Assembly: GCA_027007865.1 (NCBI GenBank)
Contig: JALTEE010000348.1
Location: 1 to 6,616, forward strand
DNA: 6,616 nt
Direction of reading: 5' to 3'
Source of the DNA: a bacterium
Lineage (GTDB): Bacteria; UBP14; UBA6098; B30-G16
Part shown: piece after piece, positions 1 through 5,746 of the stretch
Layout of the letters: every line of letters starts with the position of its first letter
Numbering within the stretch: position 1 is the first letter of the stretch
Translations under genes and position numbers: made by a program
The notes under the pieces: generated by a model
What the model was told of the DNA's origin: nothing
Databases searched by the model: none
Seen by the model: the letters and a program-made list of their open reading frames with translations, nothing else

Positions 1-10
1 GTATTAGAAA

Positions 11-277
11 GTGCTTGAAAGGCAGAACAAGACAGAGATTATGCAAAAGTTTGCACGCAATCCGAAGGATGTCGGGTCGCCCGAAGTGCAGGTCGCAATT
101 TTGACCAAGCGCATCAGAGAATTAACTGACCATTTTTCGAGGCATCCCAAGGACACAAATTCAAAACGCGGTTTTATGGTTCTCATCGGTAAGCGCAGAA
201 AATTGCTGGCATACTTGAAGAGAAAGGATTATGGCCGCTATCGCAGTCTGATTGCAGAACTTGGGCTGAGAAAGTAA
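11..277 (+). CDS. rpsO: 30S ribosomal protein S15
   Basis: S15 is a primary 16S rRNA-binding protein of the small subunit that contacts the central domain and starts platform assembly. The 88-residue product has the family's usual length (about 89). Visible family landmarks are the GSPEVQVAILT segment (residues 22-32), the rRNA-contact set H41, H45, D48 and S51 followed by KRG, and the closing KRRKLLAYLKRKD and LGLRK stretches. The start is GTG at 11: an in-frame TAG at 5-7 rules out anything earlier, and the next ATG (position 41) would remove the first helix. No convincing Shine-Dalgarno is visible in the 10 bases available. Any leader, where S15 autoregulation acts in other bacteria, lies outside the window. 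The gene is followed 29 nt later by pnp, the common rpsO-pnp arrangement. Confidence 0.97.
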   Translation: MLERQNKTEIMQKFARNPKDVGSPEVQVAILTKRIRELTDHFSRHPKDTNSKRGFMVLIGKRRKLLAYLKRKDYGRYRSLIAELGLRK

Positions 278-292
278 AAAATCACAAGGATT

Positions 293-298
293 AGAGGA
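293..298 (+). promoter_or_regulatory. Shine-Dalgarno of pnp
   Basis: AGAGGA lies 8 nt before the pnp ATG at 307, a near-consensus ribosome binding site that fixes the start. No promoter or terminator is apparent in the 29-nt rpsO-pnp gap, in keeping with co-transcription. Confidence 0.75.
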
Positions 299-306
299 AA
301 GTAGCA

Positions 307-2400
307 ATGGAAATCATTAGAGTAGAAGGCGATGTCGCTGGTAAGAGGATAATTCTCGAGACCGGCAGAGTCGCAAAACAGGCGGATGGCGCAGTTTGGG
401 TTCAATGCGGAGAAACAGTTGTTCTTGTTACAGCGGTATCGGCAAGAGAAACAAAACCATATCAAGGCTTTTTCCCACTCACAGTGGATTATCGTGAGCG
501 CGCTTATGCTGCGGGAAAAATCCCAGGCGGTTTCTTCAAGCGTGAAGGAAGACCTTATGAACACGAAATTTTGCGCTCGCGGCTAATAGACAGACCGCTG
601 AGACCTATGTTCCCAGACGATTACAACAGCGAAACACAGGTGCTCGCATCCGTGATTTCGTTCGACCAGGAAAACGATTCGGATGTTCTCGGAATTCTCG
701 GTGCATCCGCTGCTGTGGCTATTTCAGATATCCCGATAAAAGGGCAGTTCGGCGCAGTGCGAGTCGCATACATCGATGGCGAATATATCGTGAATCCCAC
801 AATTCAGGAGCGCGAAGGTGCACAACTCGACATCGTAATCGCAGGAACAGGCTCGGACATCGTAATGGTCGAAGGCGGTGCATTCGAGGTATCAGAGAAA
901 GTTTTGCTCGGTGCATTTAAGATTGCGATGCCAATATTGGGAAAACAGATAGAAATGCAGCAGGAATTCATTGAGAAAGCAGGCAAACCGAAGCGGGAAT
1001 ACGAACCGCTCACAGAAACGGAAGGGTTGAAAGAAGCGACCATCGAAATGGCGCGTGAGCAAATGAGCGAAGTGCTCAAAATAGCGGGCAAAATCGAGCG
1101 AAGCCACGCACGCAGAAAATTGCGCAATTCTATCGTGGAACAATTATCGGAAAAATTTCCGGAATCGGAAGTAGAAATAGACCTTGCGCTTGGCGAACTC
1201 GAAAGAGAACTTATGCGAGCGAAAATTATCAATGATGGTTTGCGCATCGATAACAGAATCAACACCGATATTCGACCGATAAGCGTCGAAGTCGGCATTT
1301 TGCCGAGAACCCACGGTTCCGCACTTTTCACGCGAGGCGAAACACAGTCCGTTGCCGCACTTACACTTGGAACGAAACTCGATGAGCAAAAAATCGAAGA
1401 CCTCGAAGGAGAATCATATAAAAGTTTCATCCTACACTATAATTTCCCACCATTTTCTGTCGGCGAAGTAGGGAGATATTTTGGCCCGGGCAGACGAGAA
1501 ATCGGGCACGGACACCTCGCAGAACGCTCGCTGACACCTGTTATCCCTGTGGAAAGCGCATTTCCATACACGATTCGTGTGGTATCGGATATCCTCGAAT
1601 CGAACGGTTCATCTTCGATGGCAACGGTCTGTGCGAGCAGTCTCGCTATGATGGATGCAGGCGTTCCGATAAAATCTCCCGTGGCGGGTATTGCAATGGG
1701 ACTCATCAAGGAAGGCAACAGATATGCCGTTTTATCGGATATTATGGGTGCCGAAGACCATTATGGCGATATGGATTTCAAAGTGGCAGGAACAAAAGAT
1801 GGCATCACTGCATTTCAAATGGATGTCAAAGTTCCGGGTGTGTCGTTCGAGATTCTCGAGCAGGCATTGGCACAGGCGAAACAAGGACGCGAATTTATCC
1901 TGAACAAAATGACCGAAGTGCTTCCCGAACCTCGCCACAAACTATCTCCGCACGCACCGAGAATTACGATTATTCATATAAATCCTCAAAAAATCGGCGA
2001 TGTCATTGGAAGCGGCGGAAAAATCATCAGAGCGATTCAGGAACAAACAGAAACGACAATCGCTATCGAAGACGATGGCAGTGTATTCATTTCCGCTCAT
2101 TCGCAGGAAGATATGCAGTCAGCACTTAAAATGATTGAGGATATCGTTATGGAACCGGAAGTCGGACAGATATTCGATGGAACTGTGGTTCGAATTGCTC
2201 CATTCGGCGCATTTATAAAATTGACTCCCGCTGTCGACGGACTGCTGCATATATCGGAAATCGCACATAGAAGAATCGACAAAGTCGAGGATGTTCTAAA
2301 AATCGGTGATACTGTTAAAGTTAAAGTAATAGGTGTGGACCCCGAGAGCGGAAAAATTCGCCTATCTAGAAAAGCGCTGATATCGAGGGATAGAAAATAA
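307..2400 (+). CDS. pnp: Polynucleotide phosphorylase (PNPase)
   Basis: PNPase is a cytoplasmic trimeric 3'-5' exoribonuclease that uses phosphate to release nucleoside diphosphates and can run in reverse to add tails. The 697-residue protein shows the full architecture: a first RNase PH-like domain (about 10-140) with the FFKREGRP loop (76-83) and DRPLRPMFP, a helical linker (about 235-310), and a second, catalytic RNase PH domain (about 315-540). A KH domain follows (about 550-610; GxxG loop as GSGG at 568-571), then an S1 RNA-binding domain (about 618-688). The phosphate-site serines are S435-S437 (NGSSS). D484, D490 and K492 in the EDHYGDMDFK motif correspond to the catalytic D486, D492 and K494 of E. 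coli. The protein ends right after S1, without the C-terminal extension seen in some homologues. It is slightly shorter than E. coli PNPase (711). No frameshift or missing key residue was found. Confidence 0.98.
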   Translation: MEIIRVEGDVAGKRIILETGRVAKQADGAVWVQCGETVVLVTAVSARETKPYQGFFPLTVDYRERAYAAGKIPGGFFKREGRPYEHEILRSRLIDRPLRPMFPDDYNSETQVLASVISFDQENDSDVLGILGASAAVAISDIPIKGQFGAVRVAYIDGEYIVNPTIQEREGAQLDIVIAGTGSDIVMVEGGAFEVSEKVLLGAFKIAMPILGKQIEMQQEFIEKAGKPKREYEPLTETEGLKEATIEMAREQMSEVLKIAGKIERSHARRKLRNSIVEQLSEKFPESEVEIDLALGELERELMRAKIINDGLRIDNRINTDIRPISVEVGILPRTHGSALFTRGETQSVAALTLGTKLDEQKIEDLEGESYKSFILHYNFPPFSVGEVGRYFGPGRREIGHGHLAERSLTPVIPVESAFPYTIRVVSDILESNGSSSMATVCASSLAMMDAGVPIKSPVAGIAMGLIKEGNRYAVLSDIMGAEDHYGDMDFKVAGTKDGITAFQMDVKVPGVSFEILEQALAQAKQGREFILNKMTEVLPEPRHKLSPHAPRITIIHINPQKIGDVIGSGGKIIRAIQEQTETTIAIEDDGSVFISAHSQEDMQSALKMIEDIVMEPEVGQIFDGTVVRIAPFGAFIKLTPAVDGLLHISEIAHRRIDKVEDVLKIGDTVKVKVIGVDPESGKIRLSRKALISRDRK

Positions 2401-2423
2401 TTCTAAATCAACATCTGTATATG

Positions 2424-2447
2424 TATTAAAAAATTTTATTAAAAAAT
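2424..2447. repeat. Tandem direct repeat in the rplU leader
   Basis: TATTAAAAAAT occurs perfectly twice, at 2424-2434 and 2437-2447, separated by TT (13-bp period). It fills much of the 63-nt pnp-rplU gap and ends just before the GGGGG Shine-Dalgarno (2451-2455). The copies contain TATTAA, which could serve as a -10-like element. The tract could equally be low-complexity A/T sequence. No intrinsic terminator for pnp is visible here, so read-through into rplU is possible. Confidence 0.5.
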
Positions 2448-2463
2448 AACGGGGGATATAAAG

Positions 2464-2778
2464 ATGTATGCAGTAGTAGAAATTTCAGGACTACAAGTAA
2501 AGGTCGAATCTGGTGCAAAAATCTGGGTTCCATATATGGAGAAAATCGAGCCGGGCGCCAGTCTCACATTCGACCGTGTGCTCCTTATCAAAGATGGAGA
2601 TGATATAAAAGTTGGAAAGCCTGTTTTGGAAGGTGCATCGGTCAAAGCGACACTTTTAGAACACAATAAGGGACCAAAACTCGTCGTTTTCAAAAAGCGC
2701 AGACGAAAATCGTCGCAGACAAAAAATGGGCACAGGGAAAAATATTCGGTGGTTAAAATCGAAGATATTATTGCTTAA
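2464..2778 (+). CDS. rplU: 50S ribosomal protein L21
   Basis: L21 binds 23S rRNA in the large subunit. The 104-residue product matches the family length (E. coli 103) and aligns along its whole length: MYAVVE start, a FDRVLLI strand, KVGKPVLEGASVKA, then the basic RNA-binding FKKRRRK and NGHR near the C-terminus. The start is ATG at 2464, with a GGGGG-containing Shine-Dalgarno at 2451-2455, 8 nt upstream. Two things are odd. The near-universal GGKQ of the N-terminal loop reads SGLQ (residues 8-11). And the usual partner rpmA (L27) does not follow: the next 137 nt are non-coding and then coaX begins. The EIxGxQxKVE start and the KGxKLVVFKKRRRK stretch look closer to Bacteroidetes L21 than to proteobacterial L21, from memory of those families. 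Identification is secure; the taxonomic reading is tentative. Confidence 0.95.
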   Translation: MYAVVEISGLQVKVESGAKIWVPYMEKIEPGASLTFDRVLLIKDGDDIKVGKPVLEGASVKATLLEHNKGPKLVVFKKRRRKSSQTKNGHREKYSVVKIEDIIA

Positions 2779-2807
2779 ATTCTCTAATAATATCCGCAAG
2801 AATACTA

Positions 2808-2821
2808 CGCTCGATTGGGCG
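2808..2821 (+). terminator. Weak candidate terminator hairpin after rplU
   Basis: CGCTC (2808-2812) and GGGCG (2817-2821) can pair as a 5-bp stem (one G-U pair) around a GATT loop, 30 nt after the rplU stop. The following ATTTGGTGATTGTTAATTT is T-rich but has no clean T run, so it is at best an inefficient intrinsic terminator. Confidence 0.22.
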
Positions 2822-2835
2822 ATTTGGTGATTGTT

Positions 2836-2873
2836 AATTTGCAATTATTCGATAAAAAATATCTTTGCAAATT
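2836..2873. repeat. Perfect 9-bp inverted repeat upstream of coaX
   Basis: AATTTGCAA (2836-2844) and its exact reverse complement TTGCAAATT (2865-2873) are separated by 20 nt. Arm centres are 29 bp apart. The arms coincide with both elements of the candidate coaX promoter, which would suit an operator. No T tract follows directly, so it does not look like a terminator. As RNA it would be a weak A-U-rich stem. Confidence 0.5.
2838..2867 (+). promoter_or_regulatory. Candidate Bacteroidetes-type promoter for coaX
   Basis: TTTG (2838-2841), an 18-nt gap and TATCTTTG (2860-2867) match the TTTG/TAnnTTTG pattern described for the housekeeping sigma factor of Bacteroidetes. I found no comparably good E. 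coli-type -35/-10 pair in this gap. Transcription would begin around 2874, giving a roughly 40-nt leader before the coaX ATG at 2916. It would also place the alternative TTG start at 2865 inside the promoter. Confidence 0.4.
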
Positions 2874-2915
2874 GTGCCCACATATTTAATTTATCTGCTG
2901 AACTTATTTTTTTCT

Positions 2916-3686
2916 ATGAAAAAGGCTAAAAACAGAATTCTTGTTATAGATATCGGCAATCGCTCGGTCAAAATATATATTGCCACAGGAGACGAACTCG
3001 GTGGCAAATGGCTTTTCGGGCGTATCGTAGCAAACTGGGAACAGAAGCTTTCCGAAATTGCGGAGCGCTCACGATGCAAAGAAGCAGTAATAATATCTGT
3101 TGTGCCGCAGGATACCCAAAAAATTCTCACAATTTTAGATTATGCAGAAGTCAGAACTCTCGTAGTTGATGGAACAATGAAACTTCCGATTTCACTCGAT
3201 TATGCTTCGCCAAAATATCTCGGTGCAGATAGAATTGCCGATGCTGTGGGCGCATTTCGATTTTGGAATGAAAATTCTGCCGAAATTCTCGTCGTCGATG
3301 CAGGAACCGCAATAACAATCGATTTGCTCCGCGATAAAAAATTTCTCGGCGGAACAATAATCCCCGGCATCGATATGATGGAACATTCTCTCCACAGCGG
3401 AACAGCGCAACTCCCTCGACCGAAGGAGAAAATACAGCCGAATTTTCCAGGGAAAGGAACGGAGCAGTGCATAGTATCGGGTGCAATATCCGCTGCTGCT
3501 GGTGGAATTCGATATGTTTGGGAAAAAGTTATTAAAAATCCCGATGATGCGCTGTTGCTGCTCACCGGCGGAGATGCGGAGAGAATATCCCAATTTTTGA
3601 AAATACCACACAAAATAGACCCGCTGCTACTTATTCGCGGCGCGATTGCAATCTATGATTTTACAAACAAAAATGGAGCGGAATAA
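2916..3686 (+). CDS. coaX: Type III pantothenate kinase
   Basis: CoaX phosphorylates pantothenate with ATP to 4'-phosphopantothenate, the first step of coenzyme A synthesis. It is a cytoplasmic ASKHA-fold dimer, and the type III class usually needs a monovalent cation and escapes CoA feedback. From ATG 2916 the protein has 256 residues, the normal family size. Landmarks in order are the ATP-binding DIGN (12-15), LGADRIADAVGA with D105 as the expected catalytic base, VVDAGTAITID (126-136), GGTIIPG (145-151), a GTEQCIVSG segment, LTGGDAERI (from 216) and the closing LLIRGAIAIYDF. The residue after DIGN is Arg16, where Thr or Ser is usual. The frame is open from TTG 2865, but those 17 extra residues lie upstream of the conserved first strand and over the promoter candidate. 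No Shine-Dalgarno precedes ATG 2916; a seven-T run (2907-2913) does. A PHP gene starts 1 nt after the stop. Confidence 0.93.
   Translation: MKKAKNRILVIDIGNRSVKIYIATGDELGGKWLFGRIVANWEQKLSEIAERSRCKEAVIISVVPQDTQKILTILDYAEVRTLVVDGTMKLPISLDYASPKYLGADRIADAVGAFRFWNENSAEILVVDAGTAITIDLLRDKKFLGGTIIPGIDMMEHSLHSGTAQLPRPKEKIQPNFPGKGTEQCIVSGAISAAAGGIRYVWEKVIKNPDDALLLLTGGDAERISQFLKIPHKIDPLLLIRGAIAIYDFTNKNGAE
3675..3678 (+). promoter_or_regulatory. Shine-Dalgarno setting the first PHP gene's start
   Basis: GGAG within the last codons of coaX lies 9 nt before ATG 3688. It favours that start over the in-frame ATGs at 3646 and 3673, which would overlap coaX and have no such site. The position also implies translational coupling to coaX. 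Confidence 0.6.
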
Positions 3687-3687
3687 A

Positions 3688-4842
3688 ATGCCTGAACCAC
3701 CAAAATTATTGGAATATGTCGGCGTTATCCACATACACACAACCGACTCCGATGGAACGAAAACTCACGACAAAATCATCTCCATCGCTCAAAAGTATCA
3801 TCTCGATTTTATTATGTTCAGCGACCATAAAACATTGCAAAACAAAAGCAAAGAGGGCTGGCACGATAGAACACTCGTTATAGTCGGATATGAACACGAA
3901 GATAGCGATGGTAAAAGTCACTATCTTATTTTTGGTCTCGACGAGCCACTTCCAGCGGATTTGGCTCCACGAGAATATGTTCATCGCGTTAGGCAAGCAG
4001 GCGGATTAGGCATCATCGCCCATCCAGATGAAAAGCGGCATTTTCCAAAACATCCGCCATTACCGTGGACAGATTGGTCTGTGCGGGAATTCGATGGCAT
4101 CGAAATCTGGAACCATATGTCTGCTTGGCTCGAAGGAATTGCAGAAGGAAACAAGTTGAAATATCTGCTCAATCCCCGCGCATTGCTGATTTCTCCGCCG
4201 GAAGAAACCTTGAAACATTGGGATAAACTCGCGCAGAAAAGGCGCATTCTCGGCATCGCATCCGCCGATGCACACGGATACCGCCAGAAAATTATCGGAC
4301 CGATATGGCGAACAATTTTCCCGTATCGTGTGGAACTGCGCTCGATGCGAACACATATACTGCTGAAAGAGCCGCTATCAAAGGATTTCGCTGAGGCTCA
4401 AAAACAGGTGTTTACCGCCCTGAAACGATGCAAGGTATTTATGTCCAACTATCGCTGGGGAGATGCGACAGGCTTCCGCTTTTGGGCGGAAACACCACAG
4501 AGATATGCGATTGTGGGAGATAGAATATCGCTGCACAAAAGATTGCGAATTTTTGTCGAATCACCGCTCGAAGCGAGAATCCGACTCATCCGAAACGGCG
4601 AATTATTTACCGAAGTCGAAGGTAAAAAAGCAATTTTCGCATCTACGAAACCGGGGGCTTACCGTGTCGAGCTATACCGTAACGGGAAAGGCTGGATTTT
4701 CTCGAACCACATCAGTGTGGTGGAAAATGAATATAGAAATTACAGAAAACCACACACAAAAAACAAGAGCAGTCATATCAAAGAACAAAAATCGGGCAGA
4801 CAAAAAGGACGCAGAAATGTTAGACAGACAAAGAATAAATGA
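3688..4842 (+). CDS. CehA/McbA-like PHP-domain metallohydrolase
   Basis: This is a predicted cytoplasmic metal-dependent hydrolase of the PHP superfamily, with 384 residues and no signal peptide. PHP motifs in order are HIH (H15, H17) with DSDG (20-23), SDH (45-47), E69 in IVGYEHE, H78, AHPD (H112), FDGIEIWN (135-142) and SADAH (D194, H196). These supply a plausible complete metal-ligand set. A beta-rich, Ig-like segment (about 270-345) follows, with GAYRVELYRNGKGWIFSNHI near its end. That ending is typical of proteins annotated as CehA/McbA family, whose named members hydrolyse carbaryl-type esters, although most relatives have no known substrate. The last 38 residues (347-384) carry 14 Lys/Arg and look like an added, disordered tail; they overlap the ribosome binding site and start of the next gene. 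The start is set by GGAG at 3675. It is most likely co-transcribed with coaX. The family is clear; the substrate is unknown. Confidence 0.85.
   Translation: MPEPPKLLEYVGVIHIHTTDSDGTKTHDKIISIAQKYHLDFIMFSDHKTLQNKSKEGWHDRTLVIVGYEHEDSDGKSHYLIFGLDEPLPADLAPREYVHRVRQAGGLGIIAHPDEKRHFPKHPPLPWTDWSVREFDGIEIWNHMSAWLEGIAEGNKLKYLLNPRALLISPPEETLKHWDKLAQKRRILGIASADAHGYRQKIIGPIWRTIFPYRVELRSMRTHILLKEPLSKDFAEAQKQVFTALKRCKVFMSNYRWGDATGFRFWAETPQRYAIVGDRISLHKRLRIFVESPLEARIRLIRNGELFTEVEGKKAIFASTKPGAYRVELYRNGKGWIFSNHISVVENEYRNYRKPHTKNKSSHIKEQKSGRQKGRRNVRQTKNK
4805..4809 (+). promoter_or_regulatory. Shine-Dalgarno setting the HisJ-like gene's start
   Basis: AAGGA lies 7 nt before ATG 4817, inside the end of the preceding PHP gene. 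It decides between ATG 4817 and the in-frame ATG 4727, which lacks a properly spaced site. Ribosomes finishing the upstream gene at 4842 pass over this site, so the two genes are probably translationally coupled. Confidence 0.65.
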
Positions 4843-5647
4843 ACTTGCCACTGCGGACTGCCACATTCACCCAGATTTTTCGATAGATGCAAAATCATCG
4901 GCGGAAGAACATATCCAAAGAGCGCTTGAACTCGGGCTTCGTAAAATTTGTTTCACAACACACATCGACCTCGACCCGCACAGAGACGCAGCCGATTCAT
5001 ATATGAACATTCACGGGAAATGGATGAAACAGAATGAAAACGCAGTAAACATTTATCTCGCAGAAATCGATGCGCTAAAAGAAAAATATAGCGATAAATT
5101 GGATATAGTTGCGGGTTTCGAGTTTTCCTATGAACCGCATTTTGCGGGAAAAGTTCGCCAGTTCATAGAAACATTTAAGCCTTCATTCTCGATTGGCTCC
5201 GTTCACGCTGTCGATAAACTCGAAATAACATCCCGCTATTTCGTCCCCGCCGCAGTTCGTAGTTTTTCTCCGCAGAAATTTATTCGAGAATATTATAACA
5301 TCGTTATCGAAATTGCTCGCAGCAAAATGTTCTCCGTAATCGGACATATCGATGGTTTTAAAAAGTATCTCCCGCGCTATTGGGGACTTTCGTTGTGCGA
5401 AAACATCGAGGGAGAAATCATCGACGATGTCGCTAAAAAACTCGCCAATGCAGGCGCAATAATCGAGGTCAACACATCGGGCTGGCGAAAAGGACTCCCT
5501 GCGCCATATCCATTTGCATCGCTGATAAAAGCGCTCGTTTCAGCAGGAGTTAAAATCGGTTCTATCGGCTCCGATGCACACATAGCAAACGACCTCGGAT
5601 ATAGATTGAAAGATGCAGCGGAATACATTATTGGTGCGATTGTGTAA
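4817..5647 (+). CDS. HisJ-like PHP-family phosphatase
   Basis: This is a 276-residue PHP-fold protein resembling histidinol-phosphatase of the HisJ type, which makes L-histidinol from L-histidinol phosphate in histidine synthesis. A full trinuclear-type metal set can be proposed by comparison with the PHP protein YcdX: H16 and H18 (DCHIH), D24 (FSID), H49 (TTH), E102 (GFEF), H130 (GSVHAVD), H177 (GHID), D253 and H255 (SDAH). The stretch EVNTSGWRKG followed by PYPF is also typical of HisJ-like proteins. Motif II reads TTH where TDH or a similar acidic residue is common. The start is ATG 4817 with AAGGA upstream; it overlaps the preceding PHP gene by 26 nt. The frame stays open back to 4463, but that stretch encodes the other protein's conserved domain. 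No his genes are nearby, so the substrate may be another phosphate monoester and I give no symbol. The fold is secure; the exact activity is not. Confidence 0.85.
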   Translation: MLDRQRINELATADCHIHPDFSIDAKSSAEEHIQRALELGLRKICFTTHIDLDPHRDAADSYMNIHGKWMKQNENAVNIYLAEIDALKEKYSDKLDIVAGFEFSYEPHFAGKVRQFIETFKPSFSIGSVHAVDKLEITSRYFVPAAVRSFSPQKFIREYYNIVIEIARSKMFSVIGHIDGFKKYLPRYWGLSLCENIEGEIIDDVAKKLANAGAIIEVNTSGWRKGLPAPYPFASLIKALVSAGVKIGSIGSDAHIANDLGYRLKDAAEYIIGAIV

Positions 5648-5726
5648 GGTGCACATCCCGCAATTAACTATTACATAAAATTTTACTTTTCGGGCGTTTG
5701 ATTGCTTACGATAATTTTAAACCATC

Positions 5727-5743
5727 GTATAGATGAACTATAC
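5727..5743. terminator. Weak hairpin in the convergent gap
   Basis: The 99-nt gap between the convergent genes (5648-5746) contains GTATAG (5727-5732) pairing with CTATAC (5738-5743) around ATGAA, just past the - strand gene's stop. A competing stem, TACGAT (5707-5712) with ATCGTA (5724-5729), overlaps it. Neither is GC-rich nor followed by a clean T run on either strand, so termination is only suggested by position. Confidence 0.25.
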
Positions 5744-5746
5744 CTT

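Noticed and set aside
238..564. 108-codon - strand open frame across the rpsO-pnp junction
   Set aside because: It overlaps the ends of two certain genes, has no ribosome binding signal and has no family resemblance.
804..1430. 208-codon open frame on the - strand opposite pnp
   Set aside because: It lies entirely within strongly conserved pnp coding sequence, and the product is Ser/Ile-rich and low-complexity, as expected of a shadow frame.
2401..2463. Intrinsic terminator after pnp
   Set aside because: The AAAATTTT-type palindromes here are all A/T with no GC stem, so there is no credible terminator.
2865..2915. TTG start giving CoaX 17 more residues
   Set aside because: No ribosome binding site, the TTG lies inside the candidate promoter, and the family's first strand begins just after ATG 2916.
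2779..2915. A small rpmA (L27) gene after rplU
   Set aside because: The gap is too short for an L27 frame of about 85 residues and no L27 motif is readable.
3192..3613. Two long - strand open frames opposite coaX
   Set aside because: Both are shadows of the conserved kinase frame with no recognisable motif.
4463..4816. Open frame extending the HisJ-like protein by 118 residues at its N-terminus
   Set aside because: The DNA encodes the conserved C-terminal beta domain of the preceding PHP protein in another frame; the extension has no PHP-like sequence, and a good Shine-Dalgarno precedes ATG 4817.
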